Source: Nanobdellota archaeon
GTDB taxonomy: Archaea; Nanobdellota; Nanobdellia; Woesearchaeales; JAHIVG01
Direction: 5' to 3'
DNA length: 37,606 nt
NCBI GenBank assembly: GCA_018816705.1
Contig: JAHIVG010000016.1
Coordinates: forward strand, 1 to 37,606
A program made the translations under genes and the position numbers. Below the pieces are notes generated by a model. That model was not told the origin of the DNA. It was given only the letters and a program-made list of their open reading frames with translations, and did no database searches. Positions 15,866 to 23,650 of this stretch are shown piece after piece (positions within the stretch are counted from its first letter, which is position 1; every line of letters starts with the position of its first letter).

Positions 15866-18148
15866 TCAACCCACCCTTAAATTCGACAGGCTCATGCCTT
15901 TCTTGACGATCTTCTGATCATAGGGCCTCATAGTATGCGCATCATAGAACTGGACAAAGGTGTTCTCGCCCTGCTTTGAGAAAGCTGCGATTATCCCTGG
16001 GCCAACCATCCTTACGAGGCTGAGGTTTTCTATCAATTCCTCCGATTTCTTTATATCCGGATTCCTGTGGTTCAACAGGTCCTCTGCTCCTGAATATGCC
16101 ACTCTCTTGACCAGTCCGTCATCAACATATGCCACCACGACCTGACCGTTGTCGGCTACATCAAACACCTGGCCTCCGGCACGGAGCGAGTGAGGTGACT
16201 TCGAGCCCACGCGGAAAGCATGCTGCCGGTTCCCTTTAGAGTCAGAATACAATATTATTTTCTCATCAGGAAGCGATCGAACCAGATGAGGATCGCCCTC
16301 AGCATCACATATCCTCTCGATGGAAGTATGCTTGAGCCTGTAGAAATTTTCCGTGCCCGAGAAGACAAGACCTCCAATTATGGGCACAACAGCCCTCATC
16401 TTGTCATCCGGCTTCAAGCCCCGTTCGATGACATAACTCTCACCAGCCTTGTCAAGGACACCTATTGATTGCTGGTCATTTCCGATATAGTAAAGCCTGC
16501 CGTCAAAGATTGCAGCAGTGTCGTTGAAATTGAGCATCTCATGCAGGAAATCCATATCAAGTGAAGCATGCCCTGCCGGCTTGTGAAAACCTCCTTTCTT
16601 GCCGTTCATATCGAACCAGGCAACGTAGGGCTTCCTGCCTTCCTTGCCAGAGTACAGCATCAAGGCATAAAGCACATCGTTGTCCGGCAATATCCCTTTC
16701 ATGGAACTGTACTTATCCGTATGAGGGTCTATCTTAACCTCAAATTTCGTCTCCCTTTCGAGCTGGGAGAGATCGACTGCCCTGATCACCCTGGGCTCGG
16801 TGTTGTAGAAAATGCGGCCTTCGAGTCCCGGGCGCTTTTCAGTCTCACTTTCCTCTGATGGCTGAGTGAGGCCCTGGATATGAATCACTTGAGGTCGATC
16901 TGAATGTCCATTTATGCCAACTACGATGACATTCCTTTGTCGTTCCCTGTATTTTTCGTCTTTAGGGAATTCACTTGATATGAGCCCAGCTTTCTTGAAT
17001 TCACCGACAGCATTATGGAGCATGACATAGGCTTCCACCAGATTGTCCAGTTCCTTCTGCGATGCCTCTTCGACAAGATGATCAGCCGGCGTCCAGAAAT
17101 ACCTCCTGCCTGACCAGGATAACTCAGTAGGATAACCAATGAAAGTCCCGTGATCGTCAAGGGCCTTTATCCTCTTATCTCTCTGCAGAACCGGATTGTC
17201 AGAGAACCTCCGATATATAGACATCCCCAGGACTTGATCACCCTGCAGCATAGCATGCATGACGGCCTTGTATGTGGGGATCACTTCCGGCCTTATATCT
17301 ATTCGAGAGCTTATCATCTCCAGAGACCAATTCATTATCGCATCCCTCAGCTCTTCATACAGCATCTCCTCCCCCTTGAGGAGAGAAACCGGAACTGAAT
17401 CTATGAAAGCCTTTGATATGAACGGAGAGCCCATTCCGCCATGCATCCCCAGCATGAGGGCATCAAGTTCAGACAACCTATATAATTGAAGGGGAAAGTC
17501 AGGATTCGATATACCGATCTTCCTGCTAATCAATTTTTGATATATGAGTGTACCCGCACATTGGACCCTGTGGCTATCGATATGATTGTTGCCCATCACT
17601 GTGCGCAGATTACCTGTTATGATTGACCACACTGCAGCATATAAGTCAGGCTGATTTGTGAAGATATCTACCAATCCCTCCACTTTGTTATCTTTAAAAA
17701 GCTTAGCCAGATTCGTGATCAATCCCCAATTATTAGGAAATTCTGTGAAGAACCTGTAATAGACCTTGTCATCACGATCGAATCCTGCATCATCCAGGCA
17801 TCGCTTTATCTCCTCGGCATTCTCATAAGGCTTGCGTGTGCTGGCAGATATGGTCACGAGGTCGAATTTTTTCTTCCTTTCCAATAAGGCTTCCAAATCA
17901 CCTTCGCGCCCCTTCCTGCTTAAGGGTAGAATCTCCCATTCGAGACCCTCATATGAACTGCGTTGGGTGCCCAAGAATCTTTCAAGAGAGCTGTTTGACT
18001 GGCCTTCCTTGTAGACAATATACAGCTTTGCAGGCCATTGCAGCTCTTTCAAGGTCTCGATCGAACCCCTGATAATATTCTGGCCTGCTCTATCAGCCCC
18101 TATATACAACAATTCTGTTTTCTTCTGGCTTTTCCGTCTACTTCGCAT
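15866..18148 (-). CDS. Lactate/malate-dehydrogenase-like domain fused to a predicted beta-propeller
   Basis: This 760-residue protein has two parts. Residues about 12-290 follow the LDH/MDH pattern: a Rossmann start LLYIGADRAGQNI with GADRAG in place of GxGxxG, VTISASTRKP matching the 'AGxxRKPG' loop, DIFTNQPD matching 'NPVD', D191 and R194 in NNHIDSHR matching the catalytic Asp-x-x-Arg, and H236 in GMHGGMGSPFIS matching the catalytic-His 'GxHG' loop. Residues about 410-760 are beta-rich and propeller-like (GRIFYNTEPRVIRAVDL, AAIFDGRLYYIGN, GGLVFSGTENFYRL). I know of no such fusion. The ATG at 18148 has a GGGGGCG ribosome site; a GTG at 18187 overlaps a perfect GGAGGTGAT and is unlikely. The gene directly precedes the PP2C and kinase genes, so it may sense a metabolite or NAD(H). 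Confidence 0.75.
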   Translation of the reverse strand: MRSRRKSQKKTELLYIGADRAGQNIIRGSIETLKELQWPAKLYIVYKEGQSNSSLERFLGTQRSSYEGLEWEILPLSRKGREGDLEALLERKKKFDLVTISASTRKPYENAEEIKRCLDDAGFDRDDKVYYRFFTEFPNNWGLITNLAKLFKDNKVEGLVDIFTNQPDLYAAVWSIITGNLRTVMGNNHIDSHRVQCAGTLIYQKLISRKIGISNPDFPLQLYRLSELDALMLGMHGGMGSPFISKAFIDSVPVSLLKGEEMLYEELRDAIMNWSLEMISSRIDIRPEVIPTYKAVMHAMLQGDQVLGMSIYRRFSDNPVLQRDKRIKALDDHGTFIGYPTELSWSGRRYFWTPADHLVEEASQKELDNLVEAYVMLHNAVGEFKKAGLISSEFPKDEKYRERQRNVIVVGINGHSDRPQVIHIQGLTQPSEESETEKRPGLEGRIFYNTEPRVIRAVDLSQLERETKFEVKIDPHTDKYSSMKGILPDNDVLYALMLYSGKEGRKPYVAWFDMNGKKGGFHKPAGHASLDMDFLHEMLNFNDTAAIFDGRLYYIGNDQQSIGVLDKAGESYVIERGLKPDDKMRAVVPIIGGLVFSGTENFYRLKHTSIERICDAEGDPHLVRSLPDEKIILYSDSKGNRQHAFRVGSKSPHSLRAGGQVFDVADNGQVVVAYVDDGLVKRVAYSGAEDLLNHRNPDIKKSEELIENLSLVRMVGPGIIAAFSKQGENTFVQFYDAHTMRPYDQKIVKKGMSLSNLRVG

Positions 18149-18191
18149 GCTACGCCCCCATATACCCCTTGTCGGTAGTATAATCACCTCC

Positions 18192-18199
18192 TTTATAAA
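18192..18199 (-). promoter_or_regulatory. TATA box upstream of the dehydrogenase-like/kinase operon
   Basis: TTTATAAA here predicts a transcript start near 18169, about 21 nt before the ATG at 18148. A perfect Shine-Dalgarno sequence (GGAGGTGAT, 18183-18192) overlaps the box but has no normal start codon at the right distance, so its role is unclear. Confidence 0.5.
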
Positions 18200-18206
18200 A
18201 GTTATG

Positions 18207-19094
18207 CTAATCCCCTAGTGTTTTCCGCCTGCTTTTTCTCGTCAATCCGTTTAAAAACAAGATATAGATCGTGAAAAGCGGAGAGAGCAGCGCCCTTATC
18301 GAGATCGGAACGATGGCCAATGGCCCGAAATATGTCATGGCTATCACCATTGCCATGGAGGTGTTCTTGTAGGTGCCGAAGAACACGTACTCCAAGGACT
18401 TCGGCCTGAGCAAGAATATCACTGTCCCAAGACCGAAGCTCAGCATGGCCATGATCACCACTATAACCCAGAGGTCCCTCAGGTTATTGAGGATGTACTC
18501 GCTCCGCGAGCCGATGATGATGAAGAACAGCAAGGCGAAGAGCGAGTTGACAATTAGATGGTTCCGCTTCTCATTTAGGAAAGAGGCCCTGGCCAACGCT
18601 CTTGATATCACGAATGGCACGAAAGTGTAGAGTACGAGAGGCTTGAGTATGATGAAAGGGCTTATGCTCTCGCCCTGGAAGATATGCAAAACTGCAGGAG
18701 CATAGATGAAGGCGAACAAGTAAGACATAAGCAGCCCCATGAAGGAATCCTGGACCCTTCCATTGCTCAACCTTGAAAGCACGACGATGCTTATGGCAGG
18801 CGGCACGACTGCAAGCACCATGAAGCCCTGCCTGAAACCGGGTCCGACCAAGAGCATGGCAACGAGCAGCAGCGTTGACAAGCCAAGGAAATGGAACAAG
18901 GTCAGCCTTAATCCCTCAGCGACCTCGCCTAATCCGATTCCCCTCACCTTGAGCTTGGTCAGGGAATGTGACATCATCAGTATCAGCAAGAAGCCGAGCG
19001 CCTTCTCCAATGAGGAGGCCACCTCTGGGAAGATGAATGCCAGGGCTGTTGCTAGGTATATCAGGTAGGAAGAGAATATCCAGTCCGGTCTCAT
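18207..19094 (-). CDS. SBF/bile-acid:sodium-symporter-like membrane transporter
   Basis: This 295-residue integral membrane protein has about nine to ten hydrophobic segments. The block VVPPAISIVVLSRLSNGRVQ followed by SFMGLLMSYLFAFIYAPAVL resembles the conserved TM4-TM5 region of the SBF (BASS/ACR3-like) fold. FFGTYKNTSMAMVIAMTYFG resembles the second cross-over motif near TM9. Such transporters move organic anions or arsenite with ions; the substrate cannot be read here. I chose the ATG at 19094 because it gives an ATGA overlap with the upstream TrmB-like gene; an ATG at 19115 would add seven residues. Coupling to the regulator suggests ligand-controlled transport. Confidence 0.72.
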   Translation of the reverse strand: MRPDWIFSSYLIYLATALAFIFPEVASSLEKALGFLLILMMSHSLTKLKVRGIGLGEVAEGLRLTLFHFLGLSTLLLVAMLLVGPGFRQGFMVLAVVPPAISIVVLSRLSNGRVQDSFMGLLMSYLFAFIYAPAVLHIFQGESISPFIILKPLVLYTFVPFVISRALARASFLNEKRNHLIVNSLFALLFFIIIGSRSEYILNNLRDLWVIVVIMAMLSFGLGTVIFLLRPKSLEYVFFGTYKNTSMAMVIAMTYFGPLAIVPISIRALLSPLFTIYILFLNGLTRKSRRKTLGD

Positions 19095-19819
19095 CCTTTC
19101 CGGGCCTTCTTCCACAATATCTTGAAGTAGTTCCTGTATGCCTTGGCCATCTCCTTGTTCTTTATCTGGATGACCTGGGGCTTATCAGCATAGAGGAAGA
19201 ACACGACCTCGTCGCCGCAGATGCTAGTTGTTACGGGAGAATCATACTCCGGCGGCAGGAACCTGGCCTCTGTGTAGTTGAGCTTGTTTAGGAAATCTAT
19301 CCTGACATCAGCGTCGCTGTTGTATATCATGTAGAACTTTATCTTCTTCTTCACGCGCTCCCTATGATACCGCTCCAGGAAGAAATCCCCCAGGATCTTG
19401 TGCGAGACGAAGGGCGAGCCGTAAGCATACCTGGTCTTGCCAAGGTCGTTCATGTGGTTCAGCATGTTCCTCACTGCAACGACGCCCTCATATACATGGG
19501 CCTCGCTCTTGGCAGCCAGGTCGCGCTTCAGCCTTAGCTCAGGCAGTATGTTGCAGAGCTGTATCTCCTTCTCCTTGAGGATGTTTATCAGCAGCTCGGG
19601 GTCGCAGGCCTCGAAGTACCTCTTCTCAGTCTTCACGAAGGTTGATACTATCCCCTTCTCCTGAAGGCGTTTCAGGCAGTCGTAGACATTTGTCCTGTTG
19701 ACTTTTGACGAGTCACTGATTTTCTGGACCGTAGAAGGCCCTAGCTCCAGCAGGCTCAGGTAGCACTTCGCGTCGTTGCTGCTGAAACCCAATGACTCCA
19801 ATATCTCAAGCTTGTCCAT
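19091..19819 (-). CDS. TrmB-family transcriptional regulator
   Basis: This 243-residue protein begins MDKLEILESLGFSSNDAKCY. It has an N-terminal winged helix (about 1-75) with the family pattern LGFSxxDAKxYLxLLELGPSTVQKI, then VNRTNVYDCLKRLQEKGIVS. A coiled-coil helix (about 85-110) and a C-terminal ligand/effector domain follow. TrmB proteins usually control sugar or other metabolic genes. The ATG at 19819 is supported by GAGGTGG just upstream and a TATA box at 19844-19851; longer frames upstream read through the promoter and a palindrome. It overlaps the SBF transporter gene by 4 nt, so it probably regulates that transporter and perhaps itself through the palindrome at 19882-19906. Confidence 0.85.
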   Translation of the reverse strand: MDKLEILESLGFSSNDAKCYLSLLELGPSTVQKISDSSKVNRTNVYDCLKRLQEKGIVSTFVKTEKRYFEACDPELLINILKEKEIQLCNILPELRLKRDLAAKSEAHVYEGVVAVRNMLNHMNDLGKTRYAYGSPFVSHKILGDFFLERYHRERVKKKIKFYMIYNSDADVRIDFLNKLNYTEARFLPPEYDSPVTTSICGDEVVFFLYADKPQVIQIKNKEMAKAYRNYFKILWKKARKG

Positions 19820-19843
19820 ATGGTCCACCTCATGGGATGATTG

Positions 19844-19851
19844 TTTATAAA
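19844..19851 (-). promoter_or_regulatory. TATA box of the TrmB-like gene
   Basis: TTTATAAA is centred about 28 bp before the ATG at 19819. It implies an internal promoter in the cluster, separate from the upstream AAA/vWA operon. Confidence 0.6.
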
Positions 19852-19881
19852 TGTTATGCGCTTGTCGATGCTGTACTTGTC

Positions 19882-19906
19882 CAGGCTCGGACCGCGACCG
19901 AGCCTG
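19882..19906. promoter_or_regulatory. 25-bp palindrome upstream of the TrmB-like gene
   Basis: CAGGCTCGG (19882-19890) and CCGAGCCTG (19898-19906) are a perfect 9-bp inverted repeat with a 7-nt spacer. It lies between the stop of the coiled-coil gene and the TATA box at 19844-19851. It could be an operator for the TrmB-like protein or a terminator stem for the upstream operon. No T-run follows on the minus strand, which favours an operator. Confidence 0.5.
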
Positions 19907-19949
19907 CAAATCGCTCGAAGAGTTATGCAAAATAGATGTGGATACCATC

Positions 19950-22037
19950 CTAGCTCACCAACGCGACCTTTGCGCCATACATGGCTCTTGAGTTCTCTAT
20001 GTAGCTGTGCAAGGCATTCAAGGTCTCGCTTATCTGCAGGCGGTCCTTGGTGCATGGATTCGATGGCCTGCCTAGCCTGCCTGTCTTCCAATGGCCCTGG
20101 ATGGTCTCGTATACGAACTCTGCTATCTCGAAATCCTGTTCTGTCTCAAGATAGCGGTCTTTCGTCTGTTTCCTGTCCACCAGCCATTTGATGTAACTCA
20201 AGCGGTCGAGCCATCCGCCTGAGACTGCCTCGCTTTCCATGGCCTCGACGAGCTCATAGAACTCGTTCTGCTGGTCGTCCTGCGTGAAGGCAGGCTTCTC
20301 GACCAGCTTCAGGTCAGGCTTCCTCTCTGGCCGGTATCCGACTTGAGATGCCTTCAGCTCATCCATGGAGGCCTTGAGGCCGTCTACGGCCTGGACGCAA
20401 TAGTCCAGCCTACCATCAAGGCCCCTGGAGAGCTTGTCGATTGAGGACTCTATGGATGAGAGGTCCTTTGATGACGCCTTACTTAGCTGCGATTTCAGCG
20501 AAGAGACCCTGTCGGCATAATCTGACTCGGCCTTGGCAAGCCTTGAGTTCAAGGTCTCAAGCTCAGACCTGTATCTTCCTATCTCTGTCTGATAGGCCGC
20601 TTCCTCTGCCTTCTTGCTGCCCTGCTCATCCCCCAGCTGGCGCTCGAGCGAACCCACACGTGAGATGTAGCCTTCCAGCTCTGACTCATGCTGGGCAATC
20701 TGTTCTCTGAGCTGGGAAACCTGGCCCTTATAGGTGTTCTCGGTAGCGTCGAGCTTAGTGCTCAGGTCCTTGACCTTTGACCTGTATCCTGATATCTTGC
20801 TATCCTTCTCCTGGCTGAGCTCGTCAGCCCTCTTCGAAACCGACTTCAACAGGGCCTTTGGTGTGGATGGGTCCATGCCGAGAAGCTCATATCGCGCTAT
20901 GACATTCTCCAGCTGGGGGGCCAGCCCGTAGAGATGAGAGACATCATCCGCAGAACTGGCCTTCTCTATCTGCCTGAGACTTCCTTTGATCCTGGTTGCC
21001 TCGGCTGAAAGCTTATCAGCAGCCCTGTCCTTCAATGCAGCAGCTGCGGGGTGATAATCTTCAGTCATGCCATCCAGGAATATGGCAAGCCTGACGCTGT
21101 CATACTTGCCGGAATTTATGGCTTGGATGTCATGAAGCCCTCTTATGTCCTGGTCTGACAGGTCATTACCCATGGCTTGCATACAGCTGTCCAATGTCTG
21201 TAATCTTCCCATATCTGCAGCCAGGTCATGCCTGATGTTGGAGAGTTTCTTATAGTTGTCTGCTAAGAACACGACCTCTTCAACCATTGTAGCAAGAGCC
21301 AGCTGGCCCTCGAAGTAGTTGGTCTGGACACAGTCATCCATCAACCGTCCCTTGAACCAGCCGGACTTCGCCTGTCCTGCTATCTTCTTCAGCTCCTTTG
21401 CCGGATCCTTGTTATCCTGGAACGAGAGGTATCTCTGCATCAGCTCTCCTATCTCCTCGTTGAGGCTGTCCCACATCCTGCGCTGGGAGGCATAATCCTT
21501 GAAGCGCTCATCCGCAGCATAGTCCGGTCTCATCCCTCTTGCAGACATCTCGGCCCTGACCGCTTCGTGGCTGTCGAAAAGACTATCCATGTCTTTCCTG
21601 ATGGCTGCGCATGCCTCAAGGCTGTCCTTCCTCTCTTTCCTCTCTTGATAGCACGTCTTAAGCTGCTCCCTGTAGGAGTCTGTGGCTTCCCTCATGACCG
21701 TCTCAGCCAGCGCTGACACTTTTGCTATCTGTGCACATTTCTTGAGCGCGTCCATCTTCTCATAGCCGAAGCCAAGGAACTGCTCGATTACCGAAATGTC
21801 AGCTGACTTCGAGATGCTGATCATGTCAGATGCCGGGAACTCCTGTTCCTCAAGCATAGATTCCAGGCGTGCGTAGCCTTGTTCAGTGTCAATCGAATAC
21901 AGGCTGTCCAATGCCTGATTCAGCTCCTTTGAATGCTTGGCCTTGCCAGGGAACCTGACATCAGGATCCTTCAGCTCCCACATGTCTCCAAGCTTCCCTT
22001 TCTTCTCCTTCTTCAATATGTCCTCGATCGATGTCAT
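19950..22037 (-). CDS. Large coiled-coil protein, last gene of the AAA/vWA operon
   Basis: The 695-residue product starts MTSIEDILKKEKKGKLGDMW, a weak echo of the shared peptide. It is helical throughout. Residues about 385-545 form a long heptad coiled coil (SKISGYRSKVKDLSTKLDAT; QVSQLREQIAQHESELEGYI). A globular helical C-terminal domain follows (about 590-695). It has no enzyme motif, signal peptide or membrane segment. It overlaps the vWA gene by ATGA. The position after ATPase and vWA genes resembles that of substrate or structural partners in MoxR-vWA modules; that role is inferred. Confidence 0.75.
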   Translation of the reverse strand: MTSIEDILKKEKKGKLGDMWELKDPDVRFPGKAKHSKELNQALDSLYSIDTEQGYARLESMLEEQEFPASDMISISKSADISVIEQFLGFGYEKMDALKKCAQIAKVSALAETVMREATDSYREQLKTCYQERKERKDSLEACAAIRKDMDSLFDSHEAVRAEMSARGMRPDYAADERFKDYASQRRMWDSLNEEIGELMQRYLSFQDNKDPAKELKKIAGQAKSGWFKGRLMDDCVQTNYFEGQLALATMVEEVVFLADNYKKLSNIRHDLAADMGRLQTLDSCMQAMGNDLSDQDIRGLHDIQAINSGKYDSVRLAIFLDGMTEDYHPAAAALKDRAADKLSAEATRIKGSLRQIEKASSADDVSHLYGLAPQLENVIARYELLGMDPSTPKALLKSVSKRADELSQEKDSKISGYRSKVKDLSTKLDATENTYKGQVSQLREQIAQHESELEGYISRVGSLERQLGDEQGSKKAEEAAYQTEIGRYRSELETLNSRLAKAESDYADRVSSLKSQLSKASSKDLSSIESSIDKLSRGLDGRLDYCVQAVDGLKASMDELKASQVGYRPERKPDLKLVEKPAFTQDDQQNEFYELVEAMESEAVSGGWLDRLSYIKWLVDRKQTKDRYLETEQDFEIAEFVYETIQGHWKTGRLGRPSNPCTKDRLQISETLNALHSYIENSRAMYGAKVALVS

Positions 22038-23650
22038 TTTGTACCACCTTGGTATATGGCCTTCGACTTGGCGAGCGTGGCCTGGGCCAGCTCGTCGAAG
22101 TTCCTCGTGAAGATGATGTCATAGCCTATGTTTGCCAGCTGGTCTGTCCTCTCCTCAGGTTCCGTGTCCAGGAAGATTGTTCCACCGGAGCGTCCTCTCT
22201 TCAAGGCCGCTTCCAGGTTGGGTAGCTCCTGGTCCAGGTTGGCAATGCCTGTATCAGTTATCATGAGTACATGGGTAGGATAAGGATTCCTGGAAACCAT
22301 CCCCTTGATCGCTTCACCAGGGATGATAGTGCCGCCGTTATAATATATCGAAAGCGTCTCATCGACCTTGTATGAATCGTTCGTGAACTGGAGGGTGGTG
22401 TAATCGCACGAGAAATTTATCACTCCGACCTTCCTGCCGACGTCCAGGGCCGCTTTTGAAGCGATCATAGATGACAAGAGTGCGAACGATAGGCACTCCA
22501 TAGGATCGGCCATGCTGCCGCTCGAATCCAGGACTATGAGCAGGTCAGGGGATTCACCTCCCTGGTCCATTGACGATACCACCTTTGATACGCGCTGATA
22601 GGTCGTGATGTTAGGAAGGATGATACCATAGTTAGACAATGTATATTCCACATCCAGGCGCTCGACAGGGTCTGATGTCCTCCATCTCTCTGCAACATTA
22701 GGGATGGGTGAGCTGTAGCCGGAATGTGTGCAGGGCATCTCCATCATGTATTCTCTCACCAGGTCGCGGTAGAACCAGAGGTTGGCCTGCCTCTTGCTCC
22801 CCAATCCAAGGCCTGCCACGGCTTTCTTGTACGTGCCTTGGCCAAGCTCCTTTGCAAGGCCCTTGATCTCTCCTTCGATGGCTTTAGATTGTGCTTTCTC
22901 GTGCTGGCCGCTCTTCTTGAACGGGAGGAAGTCCTTGGCTGAATGATGGTCTATCTGCGGCACCTCTGCAGGTGCATAAGTCTCTGGAGCCTGTCCGGGC
23001 ATATCGCCCTGATCATCCTTTGCCTCCTGCTTATCCTCTTCCATGTACTTCTTGGCTGCTTTGGCATATTCTCTTACCGTCTTGGGCCACCTCTCCGAGG
23101 AGTCTATGGCTTTCGATAACAGGTCACCAAGGCGCATAGCATCCTTCCTGGCCTCTTCCTTTGCAGGCCTGTCCAGGATACGTTGGCCTGTCATCTGTTC
23201 GAAGGTGGACATGTAGAAATCCCAGAACCTGGAATCAGAGCCTTTTGAGAGCCGCCTGTAGACTGATGCGATATCGACACCTTTGCGCTGGAGGTCTGCA
23301 TTGACCAAGAGGTCTGCGAACTGGTTCTCAACGGTCTGGGCCCTGTTGATGCTCTTGGTCTCCTTGTAGGCGTGCCCGACGAGGCGGACGAGGTTCCTCA
23401 GGTCGTAAGGGCAGTGCTTGTGATGGCCTATCTCATGGCTCTCGATAGCAGGGAGCTTGTCCAGGCCTACTCTCTGCTCGAGGTTGGCCTCGTCAATGTA
23501 TATCTGCTTTGAGGCCATGTCTATGCAGGCGATCTCCTCGCCTAGGCCTTTTTCCCCTTCCGAATAGATCCGGGGCCTGTTGAGCAAAACATGCCTGTAC
23601 GGCCTCTGCGCATGCTCCCAGGCCCTGGCTTGCTGGGCTTCTGATATCAT
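22034..23650 (-). CDS. vWA-domain protein with N-terminal HEIGH metallopeptidase-like motif
   Basis: This 538-residue protein joins two parts. Near the N-terminus lies SHEIGHHKHC (HEIGH at 72-76), the HExxH zinc motif of a metallopeptidase-like domain, followed by helices with possible third-ligand residues (ENQFADLLVNADLQ). The C-terminal third is a von Willebrand A domain with an intact MIDAS: D375-S-S-G-S379, T441 in NGGT and D466 in ITDTG. A charged linker (about 200-260) joins them. This architecture matches the DUF2201-type 'metallopeptidase plus VWA-like' proteins known beside MoxR ATPases. It overlaps the MoxR gene by ATGA. The MIDAS should bind a metal-dependent partner; peptidase activity is uncertain. 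Confidence 0.85.
   Translation of the reverse strand: MISEAQQARAWEHAQRPYRHVLLNRPRIYSEGEKGLGEEIACIDMASKQIYIDEANLEQRVGLDKLPAIESHEIGHHKHCPYDLRNLVRLVGHAYKETKSINRAQTVENQFADLLVNADLQRKGVDIASVYRRLSKGSDSRFWDFYMSTFEQMTGQRILDRPAKEEARKDAMRLGDLLSKAIDSSERWPKTVREYAKAAKKYMEEDKQEAKDDQGDMPGQAPETYAPAEVPQIDHHSAKDFLPFKKSGQHEKAQSKAIEGEIKGLAKELGQGTYKKAVAGLGLGSKRQANLWFYRDLVREYMMEMPCTHSGYSSPIPNVAERWRTSDPVERLDVEYTLSNYGIILPNITTYQRVSKVVSSMDQGGESPDLLIVLDSSGSMADPMECLSFALLSSMIASKAALDVGRKVGVINFSCDYTTLQFTNDSYKVDETLSIYYNGGTIIPGEAIKGMVSRNPYPTHVLMITDTGIANLDQELPNLEAALKRGRSGGTIFLDTEPEERTDQLANIGYDIIFTRNFDELAQATLAKSKAIYQGGTK

Noticed and set aside
18148-18187. N-terminal extension of the dehydrogenase-like protein from a GTG at 18187
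   Set aside because: The GTG is itself part of the GGAGGTGAT sequence and lies upstream of the predicted transcript start.
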